From the NCBI GenBank assembly GCA_945877595.1, contig CAMDVN010000003.1:1-64000 (forward strand): a stretch of DNA of 64,000 bases, in the 5' to 3' direction. Numbering within the stretch: the first letter of the stretch is position 1; each line of letters begins with the position of its first letter. The notes under the pieces are model-generated. The model was given only the letters and a program-made list of their open reading frames with translations. It was not told the DNA's origin and searched no databases. Shown here one piece after another: positions 8,552 through 26,537 of the stretch. This DNA comes from Cyanobium sp. NIES-981 (GTDB taxonomy: Bacteria > Cyanobacteriota > Cyanobacteriia > PCC-6307 > Cyanobiaceae). The translations under genes and the position numbers were made by a program.

Positions 8552-10077
8552 CGCTCCCCGGCCTCGACGTCGGTCGTGGCCTCGTCGGAATCGGCTTCGT
8601 TCGAGGCTTGAGGCTCTGCTTCGGAGTCAGCGGCTTCAGATTCTGAAACAACGTCGGTTTCGGCATCGAGCTCAGCTTCTTGCTCGAGAGCAGCTTCTTG
8701 CTCGGGAGCAGCTTCTTGCTCGAGACCGGCCTCTTGTTCGAGACCAGTCTCGTCGGTGTACTCCTCTTCGACGTAGTCCTCCTCGTCTTCGGGGAGGGGA
8801 TAAAGCTCCCTGAGGCGGGCATCTTCCTCGATGCGGGTCGCCTGCTCGGCAGCCAAACGAGCTTCGGCTTCGGCCTGTAGGGCCTCCTCTTCCTGTCGCT
8901 GGGCAATCAGTTCCGAGACCACCACATCTTCGGAACCCTGGTCGTATTCCTGGGCGTTCTTGATGTCAATTTTCCAGCCGGTGAGGCGGGCTGCCAGGCG
9001 CACATTCTGACCTTCACGGCCAATCGCGAGGCTCAGCTGATCGGGTGGCACCAGCACATGGGCGTGGTGGCCATCGGGATCCACCAGTCGCACCATCTCA
9101 ACCCGAGCAGGGCTGAGGGAGTTGGCGATGTACTGACCGGGGTCTTGCGACCAGCGGATCACATCGATTTTTTCGCCGCGCAGTTCATTGACCACTTGCT
9201 GAATGCGGGAGCCTCGGGCTCCGATGCAGGCGCCTACTGGATCAACCTCGCGCTCGACGCTGTCGACAGCCACTTTGGTGCGGGGTCCCACGGAGCGGCT
9301 GGGGGGATTGGCTTCGCGAGCCACGGCCACAATTCGTACCGAGCCTTCTTGAATCTCAGGAACTTCGTTTTCAAACAGATACACAACCAAGCCAGCATTG
9401 GCTCGGCTCACGAACAGCTGAGGCCCTCGCCGGGGCACTTCGCTCACTTCTTTGAGGAACACCTTGAAGGTGGCATTGGCACGGTAGTTGTCGTTGGGAA
9501 GCTGGTCCCGACGGGGCAATTCTGCTTCCACTTCAGGCCGGCCCAAGCCAGAGCTCACGGCCATGATCACGCTTTGACGCTCAAAGCGGATCACCCGAGC
9601 AGTCAGCACGGGATCCTCAAGATCGGCAAATTCCTCCTGAATCATCCGGCGCTGCTGATCCCGCAGCTTCTGGGCCAGCACCTGCTTGGTGGTGGAAGCA
9701 GCCATGCGGCCGAAATCATCCTTTTCGGGAGTGACATCCAGTACAACAGTGTCACCAATCTGAGCGTCTTCGGCGACCTGACGTACCTCCTCGATGGCAA
9801 TCTGATGATCTTCGCTTTCTACTTCTTCGACAATGATCTTGGAGGCCAGCACACGGTAGCCCTCTTCTTCGAGATCAAGGCCAACGTCAAAATTTGAGAA
9901 ATAATCCTCTTCAAAAGGATCTTCGCTGATGCCTAGATAGAGGGTGCGTCGATAGCGCTCATAGCCTTTTAGGAGCGCTTCGCGCAGGGCTGCTTCCACC
10001 ACCTGGGGGGCCAGTTTCTTCTCTTCGCTGATGTCTTCGATCAGGTTGTTCAGACCGGGCAGTAAAACCAGGGCCAT
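8548..10077 (-). CDS. nusA: Transcription termination/antitermination factor NusA
   Basis: A 509-residue NusA. The N-terminal RNA-polymerase-binding domain is at 1-130 (LPGLNNLIEDISEEKKLAPQ), followed by an S1 domain (about 135-200) and two KH domains (VGACIGARGSRIQQVVNELR and then LAIGREGQNVRLAARLTGW). It binds elongating polymerase and modulates pausing and termination. The last 90 residues are an acidic tail with a repeated EQEAAL-type hexapeptide encoded by an 18-bp tandem repeat; this tail is outside the conserved domains. It lies between rimP and ylxR. Confidence 0.98.
   Translation of the reverse strand: MALVLLPGLNNLIEDISEEKKLAPQVVEAALREALLKGYERYRRTLYLGISEDPFEEDYFSNFDVGLDLEEEGYRVLASKIIVEEVESEDHQIAIEEVRQVAEDAQIGDTVVLDVTPEKDDFGRMAASTTKQVLAQKLRDQQRRMIQEEFADLEDPVLTARVIRFERQSVIMAVSSGLGRPEVEAELPRRDQLPNDNYRANATFKVFLKEVSEVPRRGPQLFVSRANAGLVVYLFENEVPEIQEGSVRIVAVAREANPPSRSVGPRTKVAVDSVEREVDPVGACIGARGSRIQQVVNELRGEKIDVIRWSQDPGQYIANSLSPARVEMVRLVDPDGHHAHVLVPPDQLSLAIGREGQNVRLAARLTGWKIDIKNAQEYDQGSEDVVVSELIAQRQEEEALQAEAEARLAAEQATRIEEDARLRELYPLPEDEEDYVEEEYTDETGLEQEAGLEQEAAPEQEAALEQEAELDAETDVVSESEAADSEAEPQASNEADSDEATTDVEAGER
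8671..8750. repeat. 18-bp tandem repeat in the nusA tail
   Basis: Four 18-bp units (8671-8688, 8689-8706, 8707-8724, 8725-8742; consensus AGCAGCTTCTTGCTCGAG) and a partial fifth. They encode the acidic hexapeptides of NusA's C-terminal tail. Confidence 0.9.
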
Positions 10078-10104
10078 GGCAGGGGGGATTCAGTTTTAGG
10101 GGAT

Positions 10105-10578
10105 TCAGTTGTCCTGACTTGGGGTGATCAATCGAACTTTGATCACATCACAGCGTGCAATGCGTTTCGGCCGGCCGCGGATGTTGAGGTGCACTGCATC
10201 CTCATCGCGCTCCAGCAAAAGCCCTTCGCTTCGCTGTTCAGCGTCCTTGGCGTTGTGGTGAAGCACTTCGACCGGGAAGCCGCGAAAACTGCGGAAATCG
10301 CGCTCGCTGTGCAGCTCCTCGCCAATTCCGGGACTGCTGATTTCAAGAACATAGGCGCCCGGGAGCAAGCCGGAGTCATCGAGGGCCGCATCCAGCGGAC
10401 CACTGAGACCGGCACACTCATCCAGGTTGATGTCGCTGCCATCGGCGCGCTGCACGCGCACTTGCAGGGTGACCGGAATGCGATGGCTGAGCAGCTGGAG
10501 GCCTTCCACCACGAAACCCTGGGCCGAGGCGGCGGCTCCCACCACCCGCTCGAGCTCTGAGAGAAGCGGCTGGCTCAA
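10105..10578 (-). CDS. rimP: Ribosome maturation factor RimP
   Basis: A 157-residue RimP, needed for 30S subunit maturation. It has the N-terminal alpha/beta domain (LLSELERVVGAAASAQGFVV, VTLQVRVQRADG), the DLDECAGLS-like segment INLDECAGLSGPLDAAL, the conserved YVLEISSPGIGEELHSERDF and a C-terminal Sm-like barrel. I chose the TTG at 10578: it gives the usual family length, has GAGGGG six bases upstream, and overlaps the stop of the preceding small gene. The frame stays open further upstream, but without family similarity. Confidence 0.93.
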   Translation of the reverse strand: MSQPLLSELERVVGAAASAQGFVVEGLQLLSHRIPVTLQVRVQRADGSDINLDECAGLSGPLDAALDDSGLLPGAYVLEISSPGIGEELHSERDFRSFRGFPVEVLHHNAKDAEQRSEGLLLERDEDAVHLNIRGRPKRIARCDVIKVRLITPSQDN

Positions 10579-10862
10579 CGGGTCCCCTCGGAGCCCGGCA
10601 GGGAGCCCGGCAGTTCGATCACCGGGGCTTCGGCGTAATAGTCGCTCTGTTGGACGCTGCCCCGGAGCCGTGCATCCTGGTTGAGGCACTGGGCTTTCTG
10701 GTCATCGCTGCGGAGGTATTGGCAGACCCTGGCCCACAACTTGGCTCGGCTGCCTGGGGCGCCCTGGCTGAAGTGGGCCAGGTCTTGCCCTCCCACCATT
10801 CCCTGGATCTCCACCTGGCAAAGGGTGCAGCGCTGGCGGCTGCCGGGGGGAATTGCGGCCAT
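10575..10862 (-). CDS. Small Cys-containing protein upstream of rimP
   Basis: A protein of about 95 residues, start ATG 10862 (ATG 10877 is also possible). I do not recognise a named domain. It has a CTLC pair near the N-terminus (RQRCTLCQVEIQGMVGG), two further Cys in the middle (ARVCQYLRS, KAQCLNQD) and a short tail. The pattern suggests a small metal-binding or disulfide fold. Its stop overlaps the rimP TTG start (TTGA), so it looks like the first gene of the rimP-nusA-ylxR-infB run. Function is unknown. Confidence 0.65.
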   Translation of the reverse strand: MAAIPPGSRQRCTLCQVEIQGMVGGQDLAHFSQGAPGSRAKLWARVCQYLRSDDQKAQCLNQDARLRGSVQQSDYYAEAPVIELPGSLPGSEGTR

Positions 10863-10939
10863 GGCCCAATGGAACAAGACGAGTCAACTTAAAGGCTGGG
10901 ACCACAGGGTCTGCAACTCCTGCAGCTGGACCCCCCTAG

Positions 10940-12109
<1,170 letters not shown>

Positions 12110-12146
12110 CCCTTGCTACGGTCGCGGCCTTCGAAACGATTTCGCG

Positions 12147-12860
12147 ATGTCGGATCTGCAGAACCGCATGAAGCAGGCTGTGGCCACGGCGGCCACGGAG
12201 CAGATCCAGAGCGGCATGGTGGTGGGTCTGGGCTCTGGCTCCACCGCAGCACTCATGATTGAGGCCCTCGGCGCCAAGCTCAACAGTGGGGCGTTGACCG
12301 ACATCGTGGGCGTCACCACCTCCTTTCAGGGCGAGGTGCTCGCCGCCGAGCTGGGCATACCGCTCAAAAGCCTCAATGCCATTCAGCGCATTGACCTGGC
12401 CATCGATGGCGCCGATGAAGTCGATCCCTCTTTCCAGTTGATTAAAGGGGGCGGTGCTTGCCACGTGCAGGAAAAGCTGGTGGCCCGCCGTGCTGATCGC
12501 TTTGTGGTGGTGGTGGATTCCACCAAGTTGGTGGAGCGACTCAATCTCGGCTTTCTCTTGCCGGTGGAAGTGCTGCCCGGTGCCTGGCGCCAGGTCACCG
12601 CTGAGCTGGCGGCCCTGGGTGGGGAGGCCCAGCTGCGTATGGCGATCCGAAAGGCTGGGCCGGTGGTGACCGATCAGGGCAATCTGGTGCTCGATGTGAC
12701 CTTTGCTGGCGGCATCGCTGAGCCTGCGGCGCTGGAGGGCACAATCAACAACCTCCCCGGGGTGCTCGAAAACGGACTGTTCGTGAACCTCACCGACCAG
12801 GTTTTGGTCGGTGAGATCAATGACGGGATCCCTGGGGTGCGCGATCTGGTGAAGCGTTAA
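12147..12860 (+). CDS. rpiA: Ribose-5-phosphate isomerase A
   Basis: A 237-residue RpiA that interconverts ribose-5-phosphate and ribulose-5-phosphate in the Calvin cycle and pentose phosphate pathway. Motifs are [16 protein letters not shown] near residue 30, DGADEVDP at about 90, [14 protein letters not shown] and the C-terminal [19 protein letters not shown]. The length is normal. It lies 37 nt after the HtrA gene and its 3' end overlaps convergent hisD by 4 nt. Confidence 0.97.
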   Translation: MSDLQNRMKQAVATAATEQIQSGMVVGLGSGSTAALMIEALGAKLNSGALTDIVGVTTSFQGEVLAAELGIPLKSLNAIQRIDLAIDGADEVDPSFQLIKGGGACHVQEKLVARRADRFVVVVDSTKLVERLNLGFLLPVEVLPGAWRQVTAELAALGGEAQLRMAIRKAGPVVTDQGNLVLDVTFAGGIAEPAALEGTINNLPGVLENGLFVNLTDQVLVGEINDGIPGVRDLVKR

Positions 12861-14191
12861 ACCAGCCGCTGCCGCACCGATTCGGCATGGCTGTGCAGCC
12901 CTTCACTTTCGGCCAGGGTGATCACGGCTGACGCTGTGGCCTCTAGGGCTTCGCGGTTGAAGTGGATCAGTGAGGTGTGGCGCAGGAAGGTTTCCACGCT
13001 CAGGGCTCCCGCAAAACGGGCCGTACCGCTGGTGGGCAGGGTGTGGTTGGGGCCGGCGAGGTAATCCCCCACCGCTTCAGGGGTGTACGAGCCCATGAAG
13101 ATGGCGCCGGCATGCTGGATCCGTTGGGCGAGGGCCTCGGGATGCTCCACAAGAAGCTCGAGGTGCTCCGGCGCAAACCGGTCGCTCAAGCTGGCGGCTT
13201 GCTCCAGATCCCGGCACACCACCACAAGCCCCCAGTCTTTGAGAGCGGTGCGGGTGATCTCGGCGCGGGGATGATGCGCCAGCTGGGTCTCTAACGCAGC
13301 CGGCAGGGCTGCTGCCAGGGCCTCACTGGTGGTGAGCAGGATGGCGGCGGCCAGGGGGTCATGTTCGGCCTGGGCCAGGAGGTCGGCGGCTACCTGGTTG
13401 ACGTGGGCCGTGTGGTCGGCAATCACCAGCACCTCGCTTGGGCCGGCGAGGGAATCAATCGCCACCTGTCCGTAGACGGCTTTTTTGGCCAGGGTCACGT
13501 AGAGGTTTCCTGGTCCGCTGATCACATCGACAGCGGGAATACTTTCGGTGCCGTAGGCCAGGGCACCGATGGCCTGGGCTCCCCCCACCCGATACACCTC
13601 TTGAATCCCGGCCAAGTGCGCGGCAGCCAGCACGGTGGGGTTGGGTTCACCGCCGGGACCTGGCGGTGTCACCATCACAATTCGCTCCACACCAGCCACC
13701 TTGGCCGGCACGGCATTCATCAACACGGTGCTGGGGTAGGAGGCCCGCCCCCCTGGCACGTAGAGCCCGGCTTTGAGGACTGGTCTCCAGCGGCGCCCCA
13801 GCTGTTCTCCATAGGGGCCGACGAGGGCCAAATCGGCTGGGACTTGCTGGCGGTGAAAGGCCAGAATCCGCTCATGGGCCAGTTCCAGGGCCTGTTGTAG
13901 CCCGCGCGGGCAGGCCTCCCAGGCCGAGGCCAATCGATCGTTCGCAATCCTGAGGGGATCGGGCCTGATTCCATCAAAGCGCTCGCTGAGCTCGAGCAAG
14001 GCCCGGTCGCCTTGGCTGCGCACCTGCTCCAAAATGGAGTCAACCCGAGCGGCTTCGGCGGCCATTTGACTGCCGCTGGTGCGGTGGGCGATGGCGTCTA
14101 GCCGGGTCGCCGCCGCCTGGTGGTCTCGCAGGCACTGCAGGTCCAGCGCAGGGGGCTGGGTTCTGCTCTGGCTGGAGGATGAAGCAACCAC
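12857..14191 (-). CDS. hisD: Histidinol dehydrogenase
   Basis: A 444-residue HisD, which carries out the last two steps of histidine synthesis, oxidising L-histidinol to histidine with two NAD+. Family signatures include [20 protein letters not shown], the nucleotide-site region [16 protein letters not shown], the Zn-site region [20 protein letters not shown] and LLAQAEHD, and [14 protein letters not shown] near the C-terminus. It is alone among unlinked genes, as usual for cyanobacterial his genes. The stop overlaps rpiA by 4 nt. Confidence 0.97.
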   Translation of the reverse strand: MVASSSSQSRTQPPALDLQCLRDHQAAATRLDAIAHRTSGSQMAAEAARVDSILEQVRSQGDRALLELSERFDGIRPDPLRIANDRLASAWEACPRGLQQALELAHERILAFHRQQVPADLALVGPYGEQLGRRWRPVLKAGLYVPGGRASYPSTVLMNAVPAKVAGVERIVMVTPPGPGGEPNPTVLAAAHLAGIQEVYRVGGAQAIGALAYGTESIPAVDVISGPGNLYVTLAKKAVYGQVAIDSLAGPSEVLVIADHTAHVNQVAADLLAQAEHDPLAAAILLTTSEALAAALPAALETQLAHHPRAEITRTALKDWGLVVVCRDLEQAASLSDRFAPEHLELLVEHPEALAQRIQHAGAIFMGSYTPEAVGDYLAGPNHTLPTSGTARFAGALSVETFLRHTSLIHFNREALEATASAVITLAESEGLHSHAESVRQRLV

Positions 14192-14225
14192 GGCGTGGGC
14201 CCAACGGCGGTGATCTTCAAGCTAG

Positions 14226-14618
<393 letters not shown>

Positions 14619-14703
14619 ATCCTGGTGAACGCAGCATCAGAATGGATTGAATCCTGGCCCCACGGCTCCAATCCCGAGGGCCCGCCTGTTCTGATGTGCG
14701 TGC

Positions 14704-15549
14704 ATGTTTTCTGTGTCTGATCCCCCCTTGGTTGGAGATGGCCTGCCACAAAGGAGCCCGTTTCCCCTTGTGGACTCCCACTGCCACATCGTGTTTCGTC
14801 AATTCGAGGCCGATCTGGATGCGGTTGCCCAGCGTTGGCGCGATTCAGGTGTTCGGGCTTTGGTGCACGCCTGCGTTGAGCCCTCCGAAATCCCGGCGAT
14901 CCGTGCCCTGGCTGACCGTTTCCCCGAGCTGCGCTATTCGGTAGGGGTCCATCCCCTTGACACTGAGCATTGGGGGCCGGGCACCCAGGCCCTACTGCGT
15001 GACGCGGCCCGAGACGATTGCCGGGTGGTGGCGATCGGTGAGCTGGGTTTGGATCTGTTTCGCGATCAGAATCTTGAGGAACAGTTGGCGGTGCTGCGGC
15101 CCCAGCTCGATTTAGCTGTGGAGCTCGATTTGCCGGTGATCGTGCATTGCCGCGATGCAGCCGAGCCCATGCTCGCTGAGTTGCGTGCCCGGACCGAGCG
15201 TGGCCACTGTCCGCGCGGGGTCATGCACTGCTGGGGAGGCACGCCAGAGGAGATGGCCGCCTTTTTGGCACTTGGTTTCTACATCAGCTTCAGTGGGGTT
15301 GTGACCTTTGCCAAGGCCGAGGCCACCCACGCCTGTGCTCGCCAAGTGCCGGCCGATCGCTATCTGATCGAAACTGACTGTCCGTTCTTGGCACCTGTGC
15401 CGCGCCGGGGCAAGCGCAATGAACCGTCCTACGTGGCGACAGTGGCGGAGCGCATGGCTGAACTGCGTGGTGAAACCCTCACCGAAGTGGCCTTTACCAG
15501 CACATCCAACGCAGTCCGCTTGTTTCAGCTGCCACTTCACACTGTATGA
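14704..15549 (+). CDS. tatD: TatD family metal-dependent DNase
   Basis: A 281-residue TIM-barrel hydrolase of the TatD family. Metal-binding motif DSHCHI is near residue 24, then the conserved GVHPLDTEHW, GELGLDLFRDQ, PVIVHCRDA, HCWGGTPEEM and ETDCPFLAPVP. Family members are 3'-5' exonucleases used in DNA repair or quality control. It lies between rpsT and rpoB as in related genomes. The start could also lie a few codons downstream of ATG 14704. Confidence 0.93.
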   Translation: MFSVSDPPLVGDGLPQRSPFPLVDSHCHIVFRQFEADLDAVAQRWRDSGVRALVHACVEPSEIPAIRALADRFPELRYSVGVHPLDTEHWGPGTQALLRDAARDDCRVVAIGELGLDLFRDQNLEEQLAVLRPQLDLAVELDLPVIVHCRDAAEPMLAELRARTERGHCPRGVMHCWGGTPEEMAAFLALGFYISFSGVVTFAKAEATHACARQVPADRYLIETDCPFLAPVPRRGKRNEPSYVATVAERMAELRGETLTEVAFTSTSNAVRLFQLPLHTV

Positions 15550-15724
15550 TGTTTCATTGGCCTGGATGCGGAAGCGCTCCTTGTTGTCGACGCCTGAAGT
15601 CTTGAGTCAAGTCCGGTAGTGAGCCCGCATCGGGCGGCCGTTCCCTGTTTGGGGGGCGGCTGTTCGTGTGGGGGCTGCCCCGTGCCATCCAAGCTTCAGC
15701 ACTGGCCTCTTCGGCCAAAAAACC

Positions 15725-15793
15725 GGCTTCGGCCAAACAACTGGCTTCGGCCAAAAAACTGGCTTCGGCCAAAAAACTGGCTTCGGCCAAACC
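15725..15793. repeat. 18-bp tandem repeat in the rpoB leader
   Basis: Units GGCTTCGGCCAAACAACT (15725-15742), then GGCTTCGGCCAAAAAACT twice (15743-15760, 15761-15778), and a partial fourth from 15779. A decayed copy lies just upstream (about 15703-15724). The array ends 28 nt before the rpoB ATG. The rpoB frame is open through it (ASAKKL hexapeptides), but conserved RpoB sequence starts only at 15822. Confidence 0.92.
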
Positions 15794-15821
15794 TTTTAAC
15801 CCGTTCCTGCAGGTTCACCGC

Positions 15822-18800
15822 ATGAGCAGCGCGATCCAGGTCGCTAAGACCGTTACCTACCTGCCCGATTTGGTGGAGGTTCAACGCGCGAGTTTCAAAT
15901 GGTTCCTGGAGAAGGGCCTGATCGAGGAGCTCGAGAGCTTCTCCCCGATCACCGATTACACCGGCAAGCTTGAGTTGCATTTCATCGGTAGCGAGTACCG
16001 CCTCAAGCGCCCTCGCCACGATGTGGAAGAGGCTAAGCGGCGCGATGCGACCTTCGCATCCCAGATGTATGTGACTTGCCGTCTTGTCAATAAGGAGACC
16101 GGTGAGATTAAGGAGCAGGAAGTCTTCATCGGCGAATTGCCGCTGATGACCGAGCGCGGAACCTTCATCATCAATGGTGCCGAGCGCGTAATTGTCAATC
16201 AGATTGTGCGCTCACCGGGAGTTTATTTTAAAGATGAACAGGATAAAAACGGCCGTAAGACATTCAATGCAAGCCTGATCCCAAACCGGGGCGCATGGCT
16301 GAAATTTGAGACTGACAAGAATGATCTGCTGCATGTACGAGTCGATAAGACCCGTAAAATCAATGCCCATGTATTGATGCGTGCCATCGGTCTCTCCGAT
16401 AACGATGTACTCGATAAGCTTCGGCATCCTGAGTATTACCAGAAGTCGATTGAAGCCGCCAATGACGAGGGGATCTCATCCGAAGATCAGGCGCTGCTCG
16501 AGCTCTATAAAAAGCTTCGTCCGGGCGAACCACCCTCGGTGAGTGGCGGTCAAACGCTTCTCCACAGTCGCTTTTTTGATCCCAAGCGCTACGACTTGGG
16601 ACGAGTCGGTCGTTACAAGATCAACAAGAAGCTGCGCCTCACTATCCCCGATGCAGTGCGCACCCTCACTCCTGAGGATGTGTTGAGCACGATTGACTAC
16701 TTGATCAATCTTGAGCTCGATGTGGGTGGCGCGAGCCTCGACGACATTGACCATCTTGGTAATCGTCGTGTGCGCTCAGTGGGCGAATTGCTCCAGAACC
16801 AGGTGCGAGTTGGTCTCAACCGGCTAGAGCGCATCATCAAAGAACGCATGACGGTTGGGGAGACGGAGAGCCTGACCCCGGCCCAACTGGTCAATCCCAA
16901 GCCCCTGGTGGCAGCGATTAAGGAGTTCTTTGGCTCCAGCCAGCTCAGCCAGTTCATGGACCAGACCAACCCCCTGGCGGAGCTCACCCACAAGCGGCGC
17001 ATCAGTGCCCTCGGCCCCGGCGGCCTGACCCGGGAACGGGCAGGTTTCGCGGTGCGTGACATCCACCCATCCCACTACGGCCGAATCTGCCCAATCGAGA
17101 CGCCCGAAGGTCCCAATGCGGGCCTGATTGGCTCCTTGGCCACCCATGCCCGGGTCAATGAATACGGCTTCATTGAAACGCCGTTCTGGCGGGTCGAAGA
17201 TGGCATCGTGCTCAAACAGGGCAATCCGATCTATCTCTCGGCTGACCTTGAGGACGAGTGCCGCGTCGCCCCTGGTGACGTGCCCACCGATGCCGATGGG
17301 CGTATCACCGCCGAGCTCGTGCCGGTGCGCTACCGCCAAGACTTTGAAAAAGTGCCGCCCGAGCAGGTCGATTACGTCCAGCTTTCTCCGGTCCAGGTGA
17401 TCTCGGTGGCGACTTCGCTGATCCCCTTCCTGGAGCACGACGACGCCAACCGAGCCCTGATGGGGTCCAACATGCAGCGTCAGGCCGTACCCCTGCTGCG
17501 TCCCGAGCGACCCCTGGTGGGGACTGGCCTGGAAACCCAGGTGGCCCGCGACTCAGGCATGGTTCCGATCACCCGGGTCAACGGCACGGTCACATTCGTG
17601 GATGCCACGGCCATCGTGATTCGCGATGACGAGGGCGGTGACCACACCCACTACCTCCAGAAATACCAGCGCTCCAACCAGGACACCTGTCTCAATCAGC
17701 GTCCGATTGTGCAGCAGGGCGATTCGGTGATCGCTGGCCAGGTTTTGGCTGATGGTTCAGCTTGCGAGGGTGGCGAGATCGCCCTGGGTCAGAACGTCCT
17801 GATCGCCTACATGCCTTGGGAGGGTTACAACTATGAAGATGCGATCCTGTTGAGTGATCGACTTGTCCATGACGATCTTTATACCTCGGTTCACATCGAG
17901 AAGTATGAGATTGAAGCCAGGCAGACCAAGCTCGGCCCTGAGGAGATTACCCGTGAAATCCCGAACGTAGCCGAGGAGAGCCTGGGGAATCTCGATGAAA
18001 TGGGCATCATTCGGATTGGTGCTTATGTCGAGAGTGGTGACATTCTGGTTGGCAAGGTCACTCCCAAGGGTGAATCAGATCAGCCCCCAGAAGAGAAACT
18101 GTTGCGTGCCATCTTTGGTGAAAAAGCCCGGGATGTTCGTGATAATTCCCTGCGTGTGCCCAGCACTGAGCGTGGCCGAGTCGTCGATGTTCGCATCTAC
18201 ACTCGGGAGCAGGGTGATGAACTTCCCCCTGGCGCCAACATGGTGGTGAGGGTCTATGTGGCCCAGCGCCGCAAGATCCAGGTGGGCGACAAAATGGCCG
18301 GCCGCCACGGCAATAAAGGCATCATCAGTCGGATCCTGCCCCAGCAGGACATGCCTTACCTCCCTGACGGCACCCCCATCGACATCGTGCTCAATCCCCT
18401 GGGGGTACCGAGCCGCATGAATGTGGGCCAGGTGTTTGAGTGCTTGATGGGTTGGGCTTCGTCCCATCTGGGTTGTCGGGTCAAGGTGGTGCCTTTCGAT
18501 GAAATGCACGGCGCCGAGAAGTCGAAGCAGACGGTCCAGGCCTACCTCGAGGAAGCCGCCAATCAGCCTGGAAAGGAATGGGTTTATGACCCTGAAAACC
18601 CCGGCAAGATCCAGCTGATTGACGGTCGCAGTGGCGAACCCTTCGACCAGCCTGTCACCGTGGGCTATGCCCACATCCTGAAGCTCGTCCACCTCGTTGA
18701 TGACAAGATCCACGCTCGCTCGACTGGTCCCTACTCCCTGGTGACCCAGCAGCCCTTGGGTGGTAAGGCTCAACAGGGCGGCCAGCGCCTCGGGGAGATG

Positions 18801-19112
18801 GAGGTGTGGGCCCTTGAGGCCTACGGCGCCGCCTACACCCTGCAGGAGCTGCTCACGGTCAAATCTGACGACATGCAAGGGCGCAATGAGGCCCTGAACG
18901 CCATCGTCAAGGGCAAGCCAATTCCTCGCCCGGGTACGCCCGAGTCGTTCAAAGTGCTGATGCGCGAGCTTCAGTCACTGGGTCTCGACATCGCTGTTTA
19001 CACCGATGCAGGAGAGGAAGTCGACCTCATGCAGGACGTCAATCCCAGGCGGAGCACGCCCAGCAGGCCCACCTACGAATCCCTCGGCGTCGCGGACTAC
19101 GACGACGACTGA
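15822..19112 (+). CDS. rpoB: RNA polymerase beta subunit
   Basis: A 1096-residue RNA polymerase beta subunit, start ATG 15822 ([20 protein letters not shown]). Conserved regions include the rifampicin-pocket stretch [20 protein letters not shown], then [20 protein letters not shown] and [17 protein letters not shown], the active-site parts [12 protein letters not shown] and [13 protein letters not shown], and C-terminal [20 protein letters not shown]. An in-frame extension to 15666 exists, but it only reads through the leader repeat and is unlikely to be translated. It is followed by rpoC1 and rpoC2. Confidence 0.98.
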   Translation: MSSAIQVAKTVTYLPDLVEVQRASFKWFLEKGLIEELESFSPITDYTGKLELHFIGSEYRLKRPRHDVEEAKRRDATFASQMYVTCRLVNKETGEIKEQEVFIGELPLMTERGTFIINGAERVIVNQIVRSPGVYFKDEQDKNGRKTFNASLIPNRGAWLKFETDKNDLLHVRVDKTRKINAHVLMRAIGLSDNDVLDKLRHPEYYQKSIEAANDEGISSEDQALLELYKKLRPGEPPSVSGGQTLLHSRFFDPKRYDLGRVGRYKINKKLRLTIPDAVRTLTPEDVLSTIDYLINLELDVGGASLDDIDHLGNRRVRSVGELLQNQVRVGLNRLERIIKERMTVGETESLTPAQLVNPKPLVAAIKEFFGSSQLSQFMDQTNPLAELTHKRRISALGPGGLTRERAGFAVRDIHPSHYGRICPIETPEGPNAGLIGSLATHARVNEYGFIETPFWRVEDGIVLKQGNPIYLSADLEDECRVAPGDVPTDADGRITAELVPVRYRQDFEKVPPEQVDYVQLSPVQVISVATSLIPFLEHDDANRALMGSNMQRQAVPLLRPERPLVGTGLETQVARDSGMVPITRVNGTVTFVDATAIVIRDDEGGDHTHYLQKYQRSNQDTCLNQRPIVQQGDSVIAGQVLADGSACEGGEIALGQNVLIAYMPWEGYNYEDAILLSDRLVHDDLYTSVHIEKYEIEARQTKLGPEEITREIPNVAEESLGNLDEMGIIRIGAYVESGDILVGKVTPKGESDQPPEEKLLRAIFGEKARDVRDNSLRVPSTERGRVVDVRIYTREQGDELPPGANMVVRVYVAQRRKIQVGDKMAGRHGNKGIISRILPQQDMPYLPDGTPIDIVLNPLGVPSRMNVGQVFECLMGWASSHLGCRVKVVPFDEMHGAEKSKQTVQAYLEEAANQPGKEWVYDPENPGKIQLIDGRSGEPFDQPVTVGYAHILKLVHLVDDKIHARSTGPYSLVTQQPLGGKAQQGGQRLGEMEVWALEAYGAAYTLQELLTVKSDDMQGRNEALNAIVKGKPIPRPGTPESFKVLMRELQSLGLDIAVYTDAGEEVDLMQDVNPRRSTPSRPTYESLGVADYDDD

Positions 19113-19195
19113 TCGCTGATTGACCCCGGACTGCCCATCGATTGGGCACTGCCGCAGGTTTCATTTCCTTCTCGATCTCCGCGACCCCTAAGCCG

Positions 19196-21100
19196 ATGTC
19201 CAACAGCAACCTCCGTACCGAAAACCACTTCGACTACGTCAAGATCACGCTCGCTTCCCCCGAGCGGATCATGCAGTGGGGTCAGCGCACCCTGCCCAAT
19301 GGCCAGGTTGTGGGTGAGGTCACCAAGCCCGAAACCATCAATTACCGCACCCTCAAGCCCGAGATGGACGGGCTCTTCTGCGAGAAGATCTTTGGCCCCT
19401 CCAAGGATTGGGAGTGCCACTGCGGGAAGTACAAGCGGGTGCGTCACCGCGGCATCGTGTGTGAGCGCTGTGGCGTGGAGGTCACTGAAAGCCGTGTGCG
19501 GCGCCATCGCATGGGCTTCATCAAACTGGCTGCGCCAGTGAGCCATGTCTGGTACTTGAAAGGGATTCCCAGCTACGTGGCGATTCTGCTTGACATGCCT
19601 CTCCGTGATGTCGAGCAGATTGTCTATTTCAACTGTTATGTGGTGCTTGACCCAGGTGACCACAAAGATCTGACCTACAAGCAGTTGCTCACGGAAGATG
19701 AGTGGCTGGAGATTGAAGATCAGATCTACGCTGAAGATTCTGAAATTGAGAATGAGCCCGTCGTTGGCATCGGCGCCGAGGCGCTTAAGCAGTTGCTTGA
19801 AGATCTCGAACTTAACGAGATCGCTGAGCAGTTGCGTGAGGAGATTGCCGCCAGCAAGGGTCAGAAGCGGGCCAAGCTGATCAAGCGTCTTCGGGTGATC
19901 GATAATTTTATCGCCACCAATGCTCGTCCCGAATGGATGGTGCTGGACGTCATCCCAGTCATTCCGCCCGATCTGCGCCCCATGGTGCAGCTTGATGGTG
20001 GTCGGTTTGCCACCAGCGATCTCAATGATCTCTACCGCCGGGTCATCAACCGGAACAACCGTCTGGCACGGCTTCAGGAGATTCTGGCTCCGGAAATTAT
20101 CGTCCGCAATGAAAAGCGGATGCTTCAGGAGGCCGTCGATGCCTTGATTGACAACGGCCGTCGAGGTCGCACCGTGGTGGGCGCCAACAATCGGGCTCTG
20201 AAGTCACTCAGCGACATCATCGAGGGTAAGCAGGGTCGCTTCCGCCAAAACCTCCTTGGCAAGCGGGTCGACTATTCAGGTCGTTCGGTGATTGTGGTTG
20301 GTCCGAAGTTGAAGATGCACCAATGCGGCCTGCCCAAGGAGATGGCGATCGAGCTGTTTCAGCCCTTTGTGATTCATCGTCTCATCCGTCAAAATATCGT
20401 CAACAACATCAAAGCTGCCAAGAAACTCATTCAGCGTGCCGATGACGAGGTCATGCAGGTGTTGCAAGAGGTGATCGAAGGTCACCCGATCCTGCTCAAC
20501 CGGGCCCCTACCCTTCACCGACTCGGCATTCAGGCCTTCGAGCCCAAGCTGGTCGATGGCCGTGCCATCCAGTTGCATCCCCTGGTCTGTCCGGCCTTCA
20601 ACGCAGACTTTGACGGTGACCAGATGGCTGTGCACGTTCCCCTGGCAATTGAGGCCCAGACCGAAGCCCGCATGTTGATGTTGGCCAGCAACAACATCCT
20701 TTCGCCTGCCACCGGCGAACCCATCATCACGCCCTCCCAGGACATGGTGTTGGGTGCTTATTACTTGACGGCTGAGCAGCCCGGTTCGATCAAACCAGAT
20801 TTTGGCGATCGGGCCCGCACGTTTGCCAGCCTTGAGGATGTGATCTCTGCCTTCGAAGGCAAGCACATCGGCTTGCATGCCTGGGTTTGGGTGCGTTTCA
20901 ACGGTGAAGTGGAGACCGATGGCGAGGACAGAGAGCCCCAGAAACAGGAGACCCTCAGCGATGGCACCCGCATTGAACAGTGGCTATTTCGCCGTGATCG
21001 CTTTGATGAAGACGGCGCCTTGATCAGCCGCTACCTACTCACCACGGTCGGCCGGGTTGTGATCAACAACACCATCATTGACGCCGTGGCTGCCACCTGA
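19196..21100 (+). CDS. rpoC1: RNA polymerase gamma subunit (RpoC1)
   Basis: A 634-residue subunit corresponding to the N-terminal half of beta-prime in other bacteria; the split is a cyanobacterial and plastid trait. The N-terminal zinc site is [20 protein letters not shown]. The catalytic Mg2+-binding loop [12 protein letters not shown] is near residue 480, and [17 protein letters not shown] precedes it. ATG 19196 gives [20 protein letters not shown], the usual family start. It is separated from rpoB by 83 nt and from rpoC2 by 57 nt. Confidence 0.98.
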   Translation: MSNSNLRTENHFDYVKITLASPERIMQWGQRTLPNGQVVGEVTKPETINYRTLKPEMDGLFCEKIFGPSKDWECHCGKYKRVRHRGIVCERCGVEVTESRVRRHRMGFIKLAAPVSHVWYLKGIPSYVAILLDMPLRDVEQIVYFNCYVVLDPGDHKDLTYKQLLTEDEWLEIEDQIYAEDSEIENEPVVGIGAEALKQLLEDLELNEIAEQLREEIAASKGQKRAKLIKRLRVIDNFIATNARPEWMVLDVIPVIPPDLRPMVQLDGGRFATSDLNDLYRRVINRNNRLARLQEILAPEIIVRNEKRMLQEAVDALIDNGRRGRTVVGANNRALKSLSDIIEGKQGRFRQNLLGKRVDYSGRSVIVVGPKLKMHQCGLPKEMAIELFQPFVIHRLIRQNIVNNIKAAKKLIQRADDEVMQVLQEVIEGHPILLNRAPTLHRLGIQAFEPKLVDGRAIQLHPLVCPAFNADFDGDQMAVHVPLAIEAQTEARMLMLASNNILSPATGEPIITPSQDMVLGAYYLTAEQPGSIKPDFGDRARTFASLEDVISAFEGKHIGLHAWVWVRFNGEVETDGEDREPQKQETLSDGTRIEQWLFRRDRFDEDGALISRYLLTTVGRVVINNTIIDAVAAT

Positions 21101-26533
<5,433 letters not shown>

Positions 26534-26537
26534 CGGA

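Noticed and set aside
15666-15821. N-terminal extension of RpoB
   Set aside because: It is open only because the 18-bp repeat has no stop in this frame; RpoB similarity starts at 15822.
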